8,865 nucleotides of DNA. Origin: an uncultured Sphingomonas sp. GTDB taxonomy: Bacteria > Pseudomonadota > Alphaproteobacteria > Sphingomonadales > Sphingomonadaceae. Positions 1 through 6,027 of the stretch are shown in pieces. Positions within the stretch are counted from its first letter, which is position 1, and the number at the start of each line of letters is the position of its first letter. The position numbers were made by a program, and so were the translations under genes. The notes under the pieces were generated by a model. It was not told the origin of the DNA and did not search any database. It worked only from the letters and a program-made list of their open reading frames with translations. The stretch lies in contig CADCWB010000093.1 in NCBI GenBank assembly GCA_902806295.1, positions 1 through 8,865 on the forward strand, in the 5' to 3' direction.

Positions 1-15
1 GAAGGAGCAGCAGCC

Positions 16-1248
16 GTGAGCGCCCGCGTTCATCGCCTTGGCAATGGCTTGTCGATCGTCGTTGATCGGATGGCCGATGCGCAATCCGCCTCGGTCGGCC
101 TCTATGCCGGAGTGGGCTCTCGTTTCGAGGCCGACAGCAAGGGTGGCTTGGCGCACATGGTCGAGCATATGGTATTCAAGGGCGCCGGCAGCCGCGACGC
201 GCGTGCCCTTGCCGAAGCGATCGAAGATGTCGGCGGGCAATTGAACGCCTGGACGTCCCGCGACCAGACGGTGTTCCATGCCCGCACACTCGGCGCCGAC
301 GTTCCGCTCGCCCTGGAGCTAATTGCCGACCTCGTCCGGGCACCCCGCTTCGATGAGGACGATCTCGAACGTGAGAAGGGCGTGATCCTGTCCGAACTAG
401 GCGAGATTCACGACACGCCCGACGATCTTGCCGGCGACCTGTTGTTCGAAGCGGCCTTCCTGGATCAGCCATTCGGCCGTCCTGTAATCGGGACCGAAGC
501 CTCCATTCAGGGCTTTGATCGGACGGACCTGCAAAGCTGGATTGATCGCCAACTGACCCCCGAGCGGCTGATGCTGGTAGCGACTGGGGCGATCGATGAG
601 GACCACCTGCTTCAACTGGCCGAGCAGCGCTTTGGCGACATGCCATCCACAGCAGGCGAGCCGCCCGCGTCCGCTCGCTTCACCGGCGGCGAACTGATCG
701 ACCGGCGACGCAGCGAACAGGCGCATTGGAGCTTTGCCCTGCCCGCTCCGCTCGCGACCGACCCAGCCATGCCGGCTTGTACCCTGTTCACCCAAGCCGT
801 CGGCGGCGGCATGTCGTCGCGCTTGTTTCAGCAGCTGCGCGAGGACCGCGGGCTCTGCTATTCGGTATATGCCTGGGTCCAGGGCTTTGCCGATTGCGGA
901 TTGTTCGCCGTTAGCGCGGCGACCGACCGCTCCGATGCTCCGGCCTCCCTGGCCCTCGCCCGTGAGGTCGTGGCTCGCGCAGCCGAGGAGCTTGGTCAGG
1001 GCGAGCTGAACCGCGCTCGTGCGCAGGTCGAGGCCTCCTTGCTGATGAGCCTGGAGACTGTCCAAGGCCGCGCCGACCACCATGCCCGCTCGGTCGAGTT
1101 GTTCGGGCGCATCGTGCCGGTCGACGAAGTGCTGGGCGAGTTGCGCGCGGTCGATCTGAACACCGCCCGTCAGGCCGGACAGCAGCTTCTCGCTGGCCCC
1201 ATCGCCCTGTCCTCAGTCGGCGGCGGGGCGCTCGCCGTCGCCGCATGA
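16..1248 (+). CDS. M16 family zinc metallopeptidase (processing-peptidase-like)
   Basis: A 410-residue protein of the M16 (pitrilysin/mitochondrial processing peptidase) family. The N-terminal half carries the inverted zinc motif HMVEH (His47, Glu50, His51) followed by FKG, and the probable third ligand Glu127 in the EREKGVILSELGE stretch. The C-terminal half has the family hallmark GGGMSSRLFQQLREDRGLCYS (about residues 265-285), which in MPP-like enzymes shapes the substrate cleft. About 400-430 residues is usual for the one-piece bacterial members, so it looks complete. No signal peptide is evident, which suggests a cytoplasmic enzyme. The start is GTG, chosen because AAGGAG lies 8 bases upstream and the protein then begins as relatives do (VHRLGNGLSIVVD). 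The stop overlaps the next gene by ATGA, so the two are probably cotranscribed and translationally coupled. The natural substrate cannot be told from sequence. Confidence 0.93.
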   Translation: MSARVHRLGNGLSIVVDRMADAQSASVGLYAGVGSRFEADSKGGLAHMVEHMVFKGAGSRDARALAEAIEDVGGQLNAWTSRDQTVFHARTLGADVPLALELIADLVRAPRFDEDDLEREKGVILSELGEIHDTPDDLAGDLLFEAAFLDQPFGRPVIGTEASIQGFDRTDLQSWIDRQLTPERLMLVATGAIDEDHLLQLAEQRFGDMPSTAGEPPASARFTGGELIDRRRSEQAHWSFALPAPLATDPAMPACTLFTQAVGGGMSSRLFQQLREDRGLCYSVYAWVQGFADCGLFAVSAATDRSDAPASLALAREVVARAAEELGQGELNRARAQVEASLLMSLETVQGRADHHARSVELFGRIVPVDEVLGELRAVDLNTARQAGQQLLAGPIALSSVGGGALAVAA

Positions 1249-2108
1249 GCGAGCTTCGCACCCTGGTAGCCGAGCCTTGGACCGACTGGGGCCTGATCGA
1301 TTGCGGGAATGGCCGCAAGCTCGAGCGCTTCGGCCATGTCCGGGTGATCCGCCCGGAGCCTCAGGCGATGTGGGCACCCGCCGCTCTCGAGTGGACGGCA
1401 GACGCGGAGTTCCTGCCCGGCAGCGACGAGGAGGGCGGCGGCCGGTGGGTGCAGCACTCGCGCCTGCCCGCCAGCTGGCCGCTCGCGCGCGACGCCGTCC
1501 GCTACCACGCTTCGCTCACCCCATTTCGCCACCTTGGCTTCTTTCCCGACATGGCACCGCAGTGGGACTGGATGCGGGAGCGTTCCGGTGCTGCCGAGAT
1601 CATGAACCTGTTCGGCTACACGGGTGTCGGCACGCTGCTGCTGAGTGAAGCCGGCGCCCACCTGACCCATGTCGATGCTTCGAAGAAGAGCGTCGAGGGC
1701 GGCAAGGCCAATGCAGCATTGTCCGGTCTCACCGAGCGCCCGATTCGTTGGATGATCGATGATGCGGCGAAGTTCACCGCCCGTGAGGTGCGGCGCGGCC
1801 GACGATACGACGGTATCCTGCTCGACCCGCCCAAGTTCGGACGCGGGCCGACGGGGGAGGTGTGGCGGCTGGAGGAGCATCTCGCCCCCCTTCTCGCCGA
1901 CTGCCGCAAGCTGCTGGACGAAAACAGCCGCTTCCTGGTGCTGACCGTCTATGCGGTGCGCATGAGTGCCCTGGCGATCGGCGAACTGGTGCGGCAGACG
2001 CTGGCCGACCTAGGCGGCACGGTGGAATGCGGCGAAATGGCCGTGCGGGAGGAAGCGCGCGGCCTGCTGCTGCCGACCGCGATCTTCGCGCGCTGGTCTA
2101 GGTCCTGA
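1245..2108 (+). CDS. Class I SAM-dependent methyltransferase, RlmI-like
   Basis: A 287-residue Rossmann-fold methyltransferase. SAM-binding motif I is NLFGYTG (residues 121-127), the acidic motif II is HVDASKKSV (142-150), and the catalytic-loop motif is DPPKFGRGP (194-202). The NLFGYTG/DPPKFGRG pair is typical of the RlmI/RlmK group that methylates 23S rRNA bases. Compared with E. coli RlmI (about 396 residues) the N-terminal PUA RNA-binding domain is absent. Residues 1-110 form a different, shorter N-terminal region, so the exact RNA substrate is uncertain. The start ATG overlaps the stop of the M16 peptidase gene (ATGA), which implies coupled translation. The 3' end overlaps the convergent ccmB by 11 bases. 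An rRNA methyltransferase is inferred from the motifs; another nucleic-acid target is possible. Confidence 0.9.
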   Translation: MSELRTLVAEPWTDWGLIDCGNGRKLERFGHVRVIRPEPQAMWAPAALEWTADAEFLPGSDEEGGGRWVQHSRLPASWPLARDAVRYHASLTPFRHLGFFPDMAPQWDWMRERSGAAEIMNLFGYTGVGTLLLSEAGAHLTHVDASKKSVEGGKANAALSGLTERPIRWMIDDAAKFTAREVRRGRRYDGILLDPPKFGRGPTGEVWRLEEHLAPLLADCRKLLDENSRFLVLTVYAVRMSALAIGELVRQTLADLGGTVECGEMAVREEARGLLLPTAIFARWSRS

Positions 2109-2760
2109 GCGCGCGCAAGGCGGCACCGCTGACGAACGGCGCTCCGGCCAGGATGAACAGCGCAGTCGCCGCCTCCAGCTTCAGCGCACCCGCCTGAGCG
2201 TCGCCGATGGCTGCGGCGGCGAAGATCAGCAGCGGGATCGCCAATGGTAACAGGAGCAGGCCGCCCAACGCAGCGCCGCCGCGCAGGCCAGCGGTCAGAC
2301 TCGCCACTGCAACCGCCAATGCTGCCAGTGCCGGCGTGCCCACCGCCAGACTGATCAACGCGCGTATCAAAGCGGGTTCATCCAGGCCGAGCAACGCGGC
2401 CCCGGGAACCGCGGCGAGCAGCAATGGCGGTCCGAAAGTCAGCCAATGGGCGACGATCTTAGCGATGGCGACCTCTTCGCCGCTGATGCCGCGGAGGCAA
2501 AGCTGGTCCAGCACGCCATCGGCCCGGTCCGGCTCGACCAATCGTTCGATAGGAAGTAGCGCAGCCGTCAACGCGGCGATCCATAGCGCCCCGCCACCGA
2601 TCCGCGCCAGCACTTGAACATCCGGTCCAACCGCGAATGGGACGGTTGCTGCGACCAGCAGGAAGAAGATGACCGGTAACCATGCTCCGCCACGGAGCGC
2701 CCGGCGCACGTCGCGTGCGATCAGCCGCCCGATCAACCGCCCAGCTCCAGGATCCGCCAT
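2098..2760 (-). CDS. ccmB: Haem exporter membrane subunit CcmB
   Basis: A 220-residue, very hydrophobic inner-membrane protein with about six predicted helices (roughly residues 26-43, 52-70, 103-124, 131-155, 162-184 and 194-215). Between helices 2 and 3 lies the conserved cytoplasmic segment ERLVEPDRADGVLDQLCL followed by AKIVAHWL, a CcmB signature. CcmB is the permease-like partner of CcmA in the CcmABCD complex, which powers release of holo-CcmE during cytochrome c maturation. The length matches the family. The ATG lies inside the end of ccmA (28-base overlap), so translation is probably coupled to CcmA. No ccmC or ccmD follows: the next gene is a convergent methyltransferase, so those partners must be encoded elsewhere. 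Confidence 0.93.
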   Translation of the reverse strand: MADPGAGRLIGRLIARDVRRALRGGAWLPVIFFLLVAATVPFAVGPDVQVLARIGGGALWIAALTAALLPIERLVEPDRADGVLDQLCLRGISGEEVAIAKIVAHWLTFGPPLLLAAVPGAALLGLDEPALIRALISLAVGTPALAALAVAVASLTAGLRGGAALGGLLLLPLAIPLLIFAAAAIGDAQAGALKLEAATALFILAGAPFVSGAALRALRT

Positions 2761-3299
2761 TCCCCGCCGGGCAGCGGGACATGCGAAGCGGCGACCACCG
2801 CTCCCCCTGCCTTGCGGTGCTTGGTAACCGCAACGCCCAGCAGTTCGACGCTCCGCGTGTCGAGGCCACTTACGGGCTCATCCAGCAGCCACAGCGACGC
2901 GCCGGATGCCGCCACCCGGGCCAGAGCGGCGCGCCTCTCTTGCCCGGTCGAGAGCATCCGGACCGGCACCTCCGCCAAGTGGGTGAGATCGAACGCAGCC
3001 ATCGCGTCAGCGACGCTGCCTCCGTCAAGCGCTGCCCACCAGTCCAATGCGCTCGCCAGCGGCTGCTCGCGGTCTAGCGCCAGCGCATGGTCGGCGAGTG
3101 CTGCGGCCTGAGCGCGCACCGTCCCAGCCGCAGGCTTGAGCAGCCCACAAGCCAGGCGCAGCAAACTGGACTTACCCGCTCCGTTTGGTCCCCGCACCCA
3201 CAGCGCCTCACCGGCTGTCAATGCAAGATCGAGACCTTCGAACAACATCCGTCCGCCGCGCCAGCAGGCGAGCTGGTCGAACCGGAGCAGGGCCGTCAA
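2733..3299 (-). CDS. ccmA: Haem exporter ATP-binding subunit CcmA
   Basis: A 188-residue ABC ATPase. Walker A is GPNGAGKS (residues 37-44), the signature is LSTGQ (116-120, a variant of LSGGQ usual in CcmA), Walker B is LWLLDEP (136-142), the D-loop is SGLD (144-147) and the H-loop histidine is H173. The protein is short, as CcmA proteins are. With CcmB it forms the ATP-driven part of the System I cytochrome c maturation complex at the inner membrane. The start is read as TTG, whose bases overlap the TGA of the upstream metallopeptidase gene (TTGA, 4-base overlap). No better ATG or GTG exists before the conserved N-terminus (LLRFDQLACWRGGRMLFEGL). This suggests expression depends on translation of the upstream gene. 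Confidence 0.94.
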   Translation of the reverse strand: MTALLRFDQLACWRGGRMLFEGLDLALTAGEALWVRGPNGAGKSSLLRLACGLLKPAAGTVRAQAAALADHALALDREQPLASALDWWAALDGGSVADAMAAFDLTHLAEVPVRMLSTGQERRAALARVAASGASLWLLDEPVSGLDTRSVELLGVAVTKHRKAGGAVVAASHVPLPGGEWRILELGG

Positions 3300-3694
3300 C
3301 GGGCCTCTTCTTCCAGCGCGTGCATGTCCTCGTCGGAAAAGCCGAAATGATGGCCGATCTCATGGATCAGCACATGGGCGACCAGATGCTCGAGCTCCTC
3401 GCCGCCCTCGGCCCATTCGTCCAGAATCGGGCGGCGGTACAGCAGGACCTTGTCGGGCAGCGACCCCGAATCCTCGATGCTCTTCTCGGTCAACGGGCGA
3501 CCGGAGTAGAGGCCAGTCAGCTCAAACCGATCGTGCAATCCGAACTCGCTCAGCATCGCATCGTCGGCGAAATCATCAACTTGCAGCACGACATTCCGCA
3601 ACTGACCGGCGAAGGGCTCCGGCAGACGCGCCAGGGTTCCTCGAGCGATTGCCTCGATCTCGGCGGCGGACGGAGGAGGGCCAAAGGCGCGCAT
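3296..3694 (-). CDS. Small zincin-like metallopeptidase (Zincin_1 / PF06262 type)
   Basis: A 132-residue protein with a C-terminal HEIGHHFGFSDEDM motif (residues 111-124), giving the HExxH zinc site (His111, Glu112, His115). It also has GLYSGRPL (61-68) and a PDKVLLYRRPI strand (80-90) that are typical of the small Zincin_1 family. Members are single-domain and about 110-140 residues long, so this is full length. No signal peptide is seen and the protein is probably cytoplasmic. The substrate is unknown; some family members are annotated only as putative neutral zinc metallopeptidases. It heads a - strand operon with ccmA and ccmB (4-base overlap with ccmA), though a functional link to cytochrome maturation is not established. 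The ATG at 3694 has only a weak ribosome binding site. Confidence 0.88.
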   Translation of the reverse strand: MRAFGPPPSAAEIEAIARGTLARLPEPFAGQLRNVVLQVDDFADDAMLSEFGLHDRFELTGLYSGRPLTEKSIEDSGSLPDKVLLYRRPILDEWAEGGEELEHLVAHVLIHEIGHHFGFSDEDMHALEEEAR

Positions 3695-3792
3695 GGTCGG
3701 CCAAGCGCATAAGCCAGCCGGCCTACGCCGCCAAGAACGCTTCCTTGCTCCCGCGCAATCCCCGGACTACATGGCCGCCCATCCTGGCATGC

Positions 3793-3883
3793 GGAGCGGT
3801 GGCCGAGTGGTCGAAGGCGCTCGCCTGGAAAGTGAGTATACGGCAAAACCGTATCGAGGGTTCGAATCCCTCCCGCTCCGCCA
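3793..3883 (+). tRNA. tRNA-Ser (GGA anticodon)
   Basis: A complete class II tRNA. The acceptor stem is GGAGCGG (3793-3799) pairing with CCGCTCC (3873-3879), followed by discriminator G3880 and an encoded CCA (3881-3883). The anticodon stem is CTCGC/GTGAG around the loop CTGGAAA, with anticodon GGA at 3827-3829 (reads UCC/UCU serine codons). The long variable arm TACGG-CAAAA-CCGTA is the serine identity feature. The T arm is GAGGG-TTCGAAT-CCCTC. All stems pair without mismatch apart from one G-T. It stands alone between the divergently oriented metallopeptidase gene and a gene-poor stretch. No clear intrinsic terminator is visible, only a short T-rich run (GATTTTCCC) at about 3897-3905. Confidence 0.97.
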
Positions 3884-4356
3884 TCATCCTGAATAGATTT
3901 TCCCTTCTCGATAGCCGAGCGCGTCAGATAGGTGGAGGTTGAGTCGGCCCGCTAAACACATTGGCAGGCCGTGTTGTGCAGTCGGGCTACAGCTTACGCG
4001 GCCGATCTGACTGTTCGGGCGTCAGAATAAAACGGGCCAGCCGGGATACGGCCGTCAACAACCCAGCGATCACCCTGCAGAACGCGAAAGTGGCAAGGGA
4101 CCAAGGGTACGGTGAGGCGCGTGGCCAGATGAGCATCGCGGAAGTGAGTACCGCAGCGGCTGCCAAGCTAAGTTCGAGAAGCCTCATCAGCCGTGCAGCC
4201 AAGCTTCGAACGACCGCACCGTTGGCTTCTGCCTCGCTTTTGCGGGAGCGCGCCTTCGCTTGCATCGATTGCCGCGACTCGAACCTAAAACTTTCGAGTT
4301 CGGAATTCGCCGGAGGTGGCAAGCAGGTGGTCACGTGTTTGGCTGACGGATGGCCC
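3884..4356. other. Gene-poor stretch downstream of tRNA-Ser
   Basis: There is no confident gene in this stretch. Open frames run on both strands but none has a convincing start or recognised family; the best candidate is the small hydrophobic - strand ORF listed separately. An imperfect nested inverted repeat (GCCCG 3947-3951 with CGGGC 3983-3987, enclosing AACAC 3955-3959 with GTGTT 3971-3975) lies between the tRNA and that ORF. It has no T-run and is a poor terminator. A 7-bp inverted repeat (ACTCGAA 4277-4283 with TTCGAGT 4293-4299) lies further on. No copy of the tRNA 3' end was seen, so an integration-site duplication is not supported. Confidence 0.5.
3987..4265 (-). CDS. Possible small two-helix membrane protein (doubtful ORF)
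   Basis: I do not recognise this 92-codon frame. It begins with a charged, Arg/Lys-rich N-terminus (KARSRKSEAEA). Two hydrophobic segments follow: roughly residues 28-46 (LLELSLAAAAVLTSAMLIW) and 53-80 (including WSLATFAFCRVIAGLLTAV). It ends with a short polar tail. G or C predominates at third codon positions, compatible with coding. It lies 91 bases downstream of the Panacea-domain gene on the same strand. Against it: no ribosome binding site precedes the ATG at 4265. The open frame continues upstream to a TTG at 4403 inside the Panacea gene, and later in-frame ATGs (4187 for example) are also possible. It may be a membrane protein or simply an accidental open frame. Confidence 0.3.
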   Translation of the reverse strand: MQAKARSRKSEAEANGAVVRSLAARLMRLLELSLAAAAVLTSAMLIWPRASPYPWSLATFAFCRVIAGLLTAVSRLARFILTPEQSDRPRKL

Positions 4357-4878
4357 TTACGGCTCCGCCTCTTCCCCGCCGTACCGTTCCTGGAGTTCGA
4401 CAAAGTAGGCTCTTATCGCGCTTGAGGGGACATCCTTGAACTCGCCCGCGCCGCCAGCGTAGATTTGAGCCCAAGGTGTGTCCGCGCCCTGCGTCAGAGC
4501 TGACAACCGGCGAGCGTCGAATTGGCCGTACTCATAGTAGATTTCGTCAATGGTGGCGCTTTCAACAAGCTCCAATCTGGATCGAGCTGGACCCTCCGGT
4601 CGTCGCCAGAACGTTGGCCCAAACGCTTCTTCGTTCGTGATCTCTCTACCTACAGGTTCGGTTCCGTAGGCCGTTAGCGCATCCGCAAGCTTCCGGTAGA
4701 CCGGACCGAATTCCCAAGCCTCTGGCCGATCCAGGGTCAGAGCGTGACGTGTGTCGGCGAGCAGCCAACCATTCGCGATGTAGACAAGCTTCTGCAGCTG
4801 CATCTGATTGAAGCAATGGCCGTCGCGCGCGGCAAGCCGGATGAACTCATTCGCAATCTCGGGTGACCAACCGGGCAT
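4357..4878 (-). CDS. Panacea-domain protein (DUF4065, SocA/GepA-like), candidate antitoxin
   Basis: A 173-residue protein with the Panacea/DUF4065 fold over most of its length. An N-terminal helix (SPEIANEFIRLA, residues 5-16) is followed by the core motif MQLQKLVYIANGWLLA (26-41), then EAWEFGPVYRKLADAL (53-68). The C-terminal part has DARRLSALTQGADTPWAQIY (121-140) and a closing IRAYFVELQERYG helix. The family includes the Caulobacter proteolysis adaptor/antitoxin SocA, phage-associated GepA and the PanA antitoxins, which neutralise very different toxins encoded next door. The start is placed at 4878 because GGGGAGGG sits 4-5 bases upstream; a further in-frame ATG at 4920 has no such site. 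Base composition is less GC-rich than the flanks, consistent with an accessory gene. No known toxin family is adjacent. It could also be an orphan regulator or adaptor. Confidence 0.85.
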   Translation of the reverse strand: MPGWSPEIANEFIRLAARDGHCFNQMQLQKLVYIANGWLLADTRHALTLDRPEAWEFGPVYRKLADALTAYGTEPVGREITNEEAFGPTFWRRPEGPARSRLELVESATIDEIYYEYGQFDARRLSALTQGADTPWAQIYAGGAGEFKDVPSSAIRAYFVELQERYGGEEAEP

Positions 4879-4963
4879 GTTCCCTCCCCGAGCCTGCTTA
4901 GAGCACGGAGAACAGAACATGAACTTAGAGCTTGGTTCGAAATGGAGGATCGTCCGGGCGTGT
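4879..4963 (-). promoter_or_regulatory. Intergenic region upstream of the Panacea gene, with direct repeat
   Basis: This 85-base gap between the ketopantoate-reductase-like gene and the Panacea gene contains two exact copies of an 8-mer, CTTAGAGC on the + strand (4897-4904 and 4924-4931), 27 bases apart. A short GTTC-rich run lies between them on the - strand. No good -35/-10 pair is apparent. Repeats placed here could be operator half-sites for autoregulation, but 8 bases is short and chance is possible. Confidence 0.25.
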
Positions 4964-5962
4964 TCAGCCGAAGATTGCTTGTGGTTGGAGGCATGGCGAG
5001 CCTGCTCCCGCGATTTCTGCCTGTTTAATTAAGTGCAGCACTCGCTCGTTCGTCGGAGCGGTTCGATGACAGAGGGCAGCCACAGCCGTAACCGCCCCCT
5101 GCAACTCGTCGATCTCCGTTGACCGCCGCCGTTCCAAGTCCTCCCACATGGAAGAGCGCGCCTGGCGGTCGATCCGCACCGAAGCACCGGCGAGCAGCCG
5201 AAACAGGGAAGTCGGCAGCCGTAGGATGGTGGGCAGTAGCCTCGTCGGGACTGGACCGAGGCTCTTCGGCTTAATCCCGGCCTCCCTGAGCAGGGACAAC
5301 GCTTCCTGCTGCTGCGCGGCAAGGACTAGTCCCCACGGCCGTTGCTGCAGTTGCTCGTAGAGCGTCAGTCCCGACAAGGCATTGAGCGCATTGTTGAGGT
5401 TCAGCAGCAGCTTGCCCCACAGCACTCCGGTCATATCGTCCGCTGCTGTCACCGGAAGGTGCGGCACCGACAGGGCGGCCAGCACATCGTCGCGCCCAGC
5501 CTCAACCACCAGTTCGCCTGAGGTGCCTCGATGAAAGCGGCCCTGCCCGAGCTGGACGACGTTGAACGGTACCATGCCCGCGAGCACCTGCCGCTTGCCG
5601 ACGAGGCTGCGCAGCGTTGCTGCATTCGTCACCCCATTCTGCAGGCTGACGATCGCCGCATGCTCCGGTGCATGAGTTGCTATCAGCCGGCCCATCTCGG
5701 CCGTGGCGCCGCTTTTCACTGTCACTAGGACGATGTCGGCGTTCGCCAACACGGCCGGGTCCGTGCTCACCTTTGCTGCGTTTGGCGGTAGCCCTAGCTT
5801 AAGTCCGTCGAGGCTGCTCATACTAAGCCCGTGCTGCTCCACAACGGACACGAGTTCTTGGCGGCCCAGGAGCGTTACGGTCCGCCCCGCCGCAGCGAGT
5901 AGGCCGCCGAAATAGCAACCGATGCTGCCGGCGCCGGCTACGACGATGTGCGGCGGGTCCAT
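4964..5962 (-). CDS. Ketopantoate reductase family protein (PanE/ApbA-like)
   Basis: A 332-residue NADPH-dependent reductase of the 2-dehydropantoate 2-reductase family, whose reference member makes D-pantoate for CoA synthesis. The nucleotide-binding motif is GAGSIGCYFGG (residues 10-20). VKS (82-84) and LQNG (107-110) match the E. coli PanE Lys72 and Asn98 regions. WGKLLLN (182-188) supplies the catalytic lysine, Lys184. SSMWEDLERRRSTEID (270-285) holds the acidic substrate-binding residue, Glu283. In an ungapped reading the second active-site asparagine of E. coli (Asn184) falls on Ala192 in the NLNNALNAL segment, so the substrate could differ from ketopantoate. The ATG at 5962 is chosen because the Rossmann motif follows immediately; its ribosome binding site is weak. 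The frame stays open further upstream into the trp leader, but that part does not resemble the family. It is divergent from the trp operon. Confidence 0.85.
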   Translation of the reverse strand: MDPPHIVVAGAGSIGCYFGGLLAAAGRTVTLLGRQELVSVVEQHGLSMSSLDGLKLGLPPNAAKVSTDPAVLANADIVLVTVKSGATAEMGRLIATHAPEHAAIVSLQNGVTNAATLRSLVGKRQVLAGMVPFNVVQLGQGRFHRGTSGELVVEAGRDDVLAALSVPHLPVTAADDMTGVLWGKLLLNLNNALNALSGLTLYEQLQQRPWGLVLAAQQQEALSLLREAGIKPKSLGPVPTRLLPTILRLPTSLFRLLAGASVRIDRQARSSMWEDLERRRSTEIDELQGAVTAVAALCHRTAPTNERVLHLIKQAEIAGAGSPCLQPQAIFG

Positions 5963-5967
5963 GCCTT

Positions 5968-5977
5968 GAGCATGCTC
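5968..5977. promoter_or_regulatory. 10-bp perfect palindrome between divergent genes
   Basis: GAGCATGCTC is a perfect 10-bp palindrome in the 65-base space between the reductase start and the trp leader, 14 bases before the TTGACA box. It could be a small operator, or it could be chance. It does not resemble the E. coli Trp repressor operator. Confidence 0.2.
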
Positions 5978-5991
5978 TCCCAGCGCGGCCG

Positions 5992-6022
5992 TTGACAAGT
6001 TGAGCCGAAGCGGGGAGTTAGG
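5992..6022 (+). promoter_or_regulatory. Putative sigma-70-type promoter of the trp leader/operon
   Basis: A perfect -35 hexamer TTGACA (5992-5997) lies upstream of the trp leader. The -10 is poorly conserved; the best candidates are around 6016-6022 (AGTTAG/GTTAGG) at 18-19 bases spacing. With normal geometry, transcription would begin at or within a base or two of the leader ATG at 6028, as reported for the leaderless trpL of Sinorhizobium meliloti. The promoter is inferred from position and the -35 match. Confidence 0.5.
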
Positions 6023-6027
6023 CCTCC

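Noticed and set aside
176..646. Antisense open frame within the M16 peptidase gene
   Set aside because: Arg/Pro-rich shadow frame without motifs, fully covered by a convincing gene on the other strand.
3136..3942. Long + strand open frame across ccmA, the zincin and the tRNA
   Set aside because: It is antisense to two well-supported genes, reads through a tRNA, and its translation is low-complexity Arg/Ser/Pro typical of shadow frames in GC-rich DNA.
3947..3987. Nested inverted repeat as a bidirectional terminator between tRNA-Ser and the small ORF
   Set aside because: Stems are only 5 bp, separated by unpaired bases, with no T-run on either side.
4271..4299. Sequence resembling a tRNA T-arm on the - strand (GTTCGAGTC) next to a 7-bp inverted repeat
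   Set aside because: No matching acceptor, anticodon or D arm nearby; too short to call a tRNA fragment or attachment site.
4266..4403. N-terminal extension of the small hydrophobic ORF to a TTG inside the Panacea gene
   Set aside because: TTG without a ribosome binding site and a basic low-complexity translation; the later ATG is no worse supported and needs no overlap.
3961..4425. A + strand open frame of 154 codons in the gene-poor stretch
   Set aside because: It starts at TTG without a ribosome binding site, has no recognisable motif, and overlaps the end of the Panacea gene in antisense.
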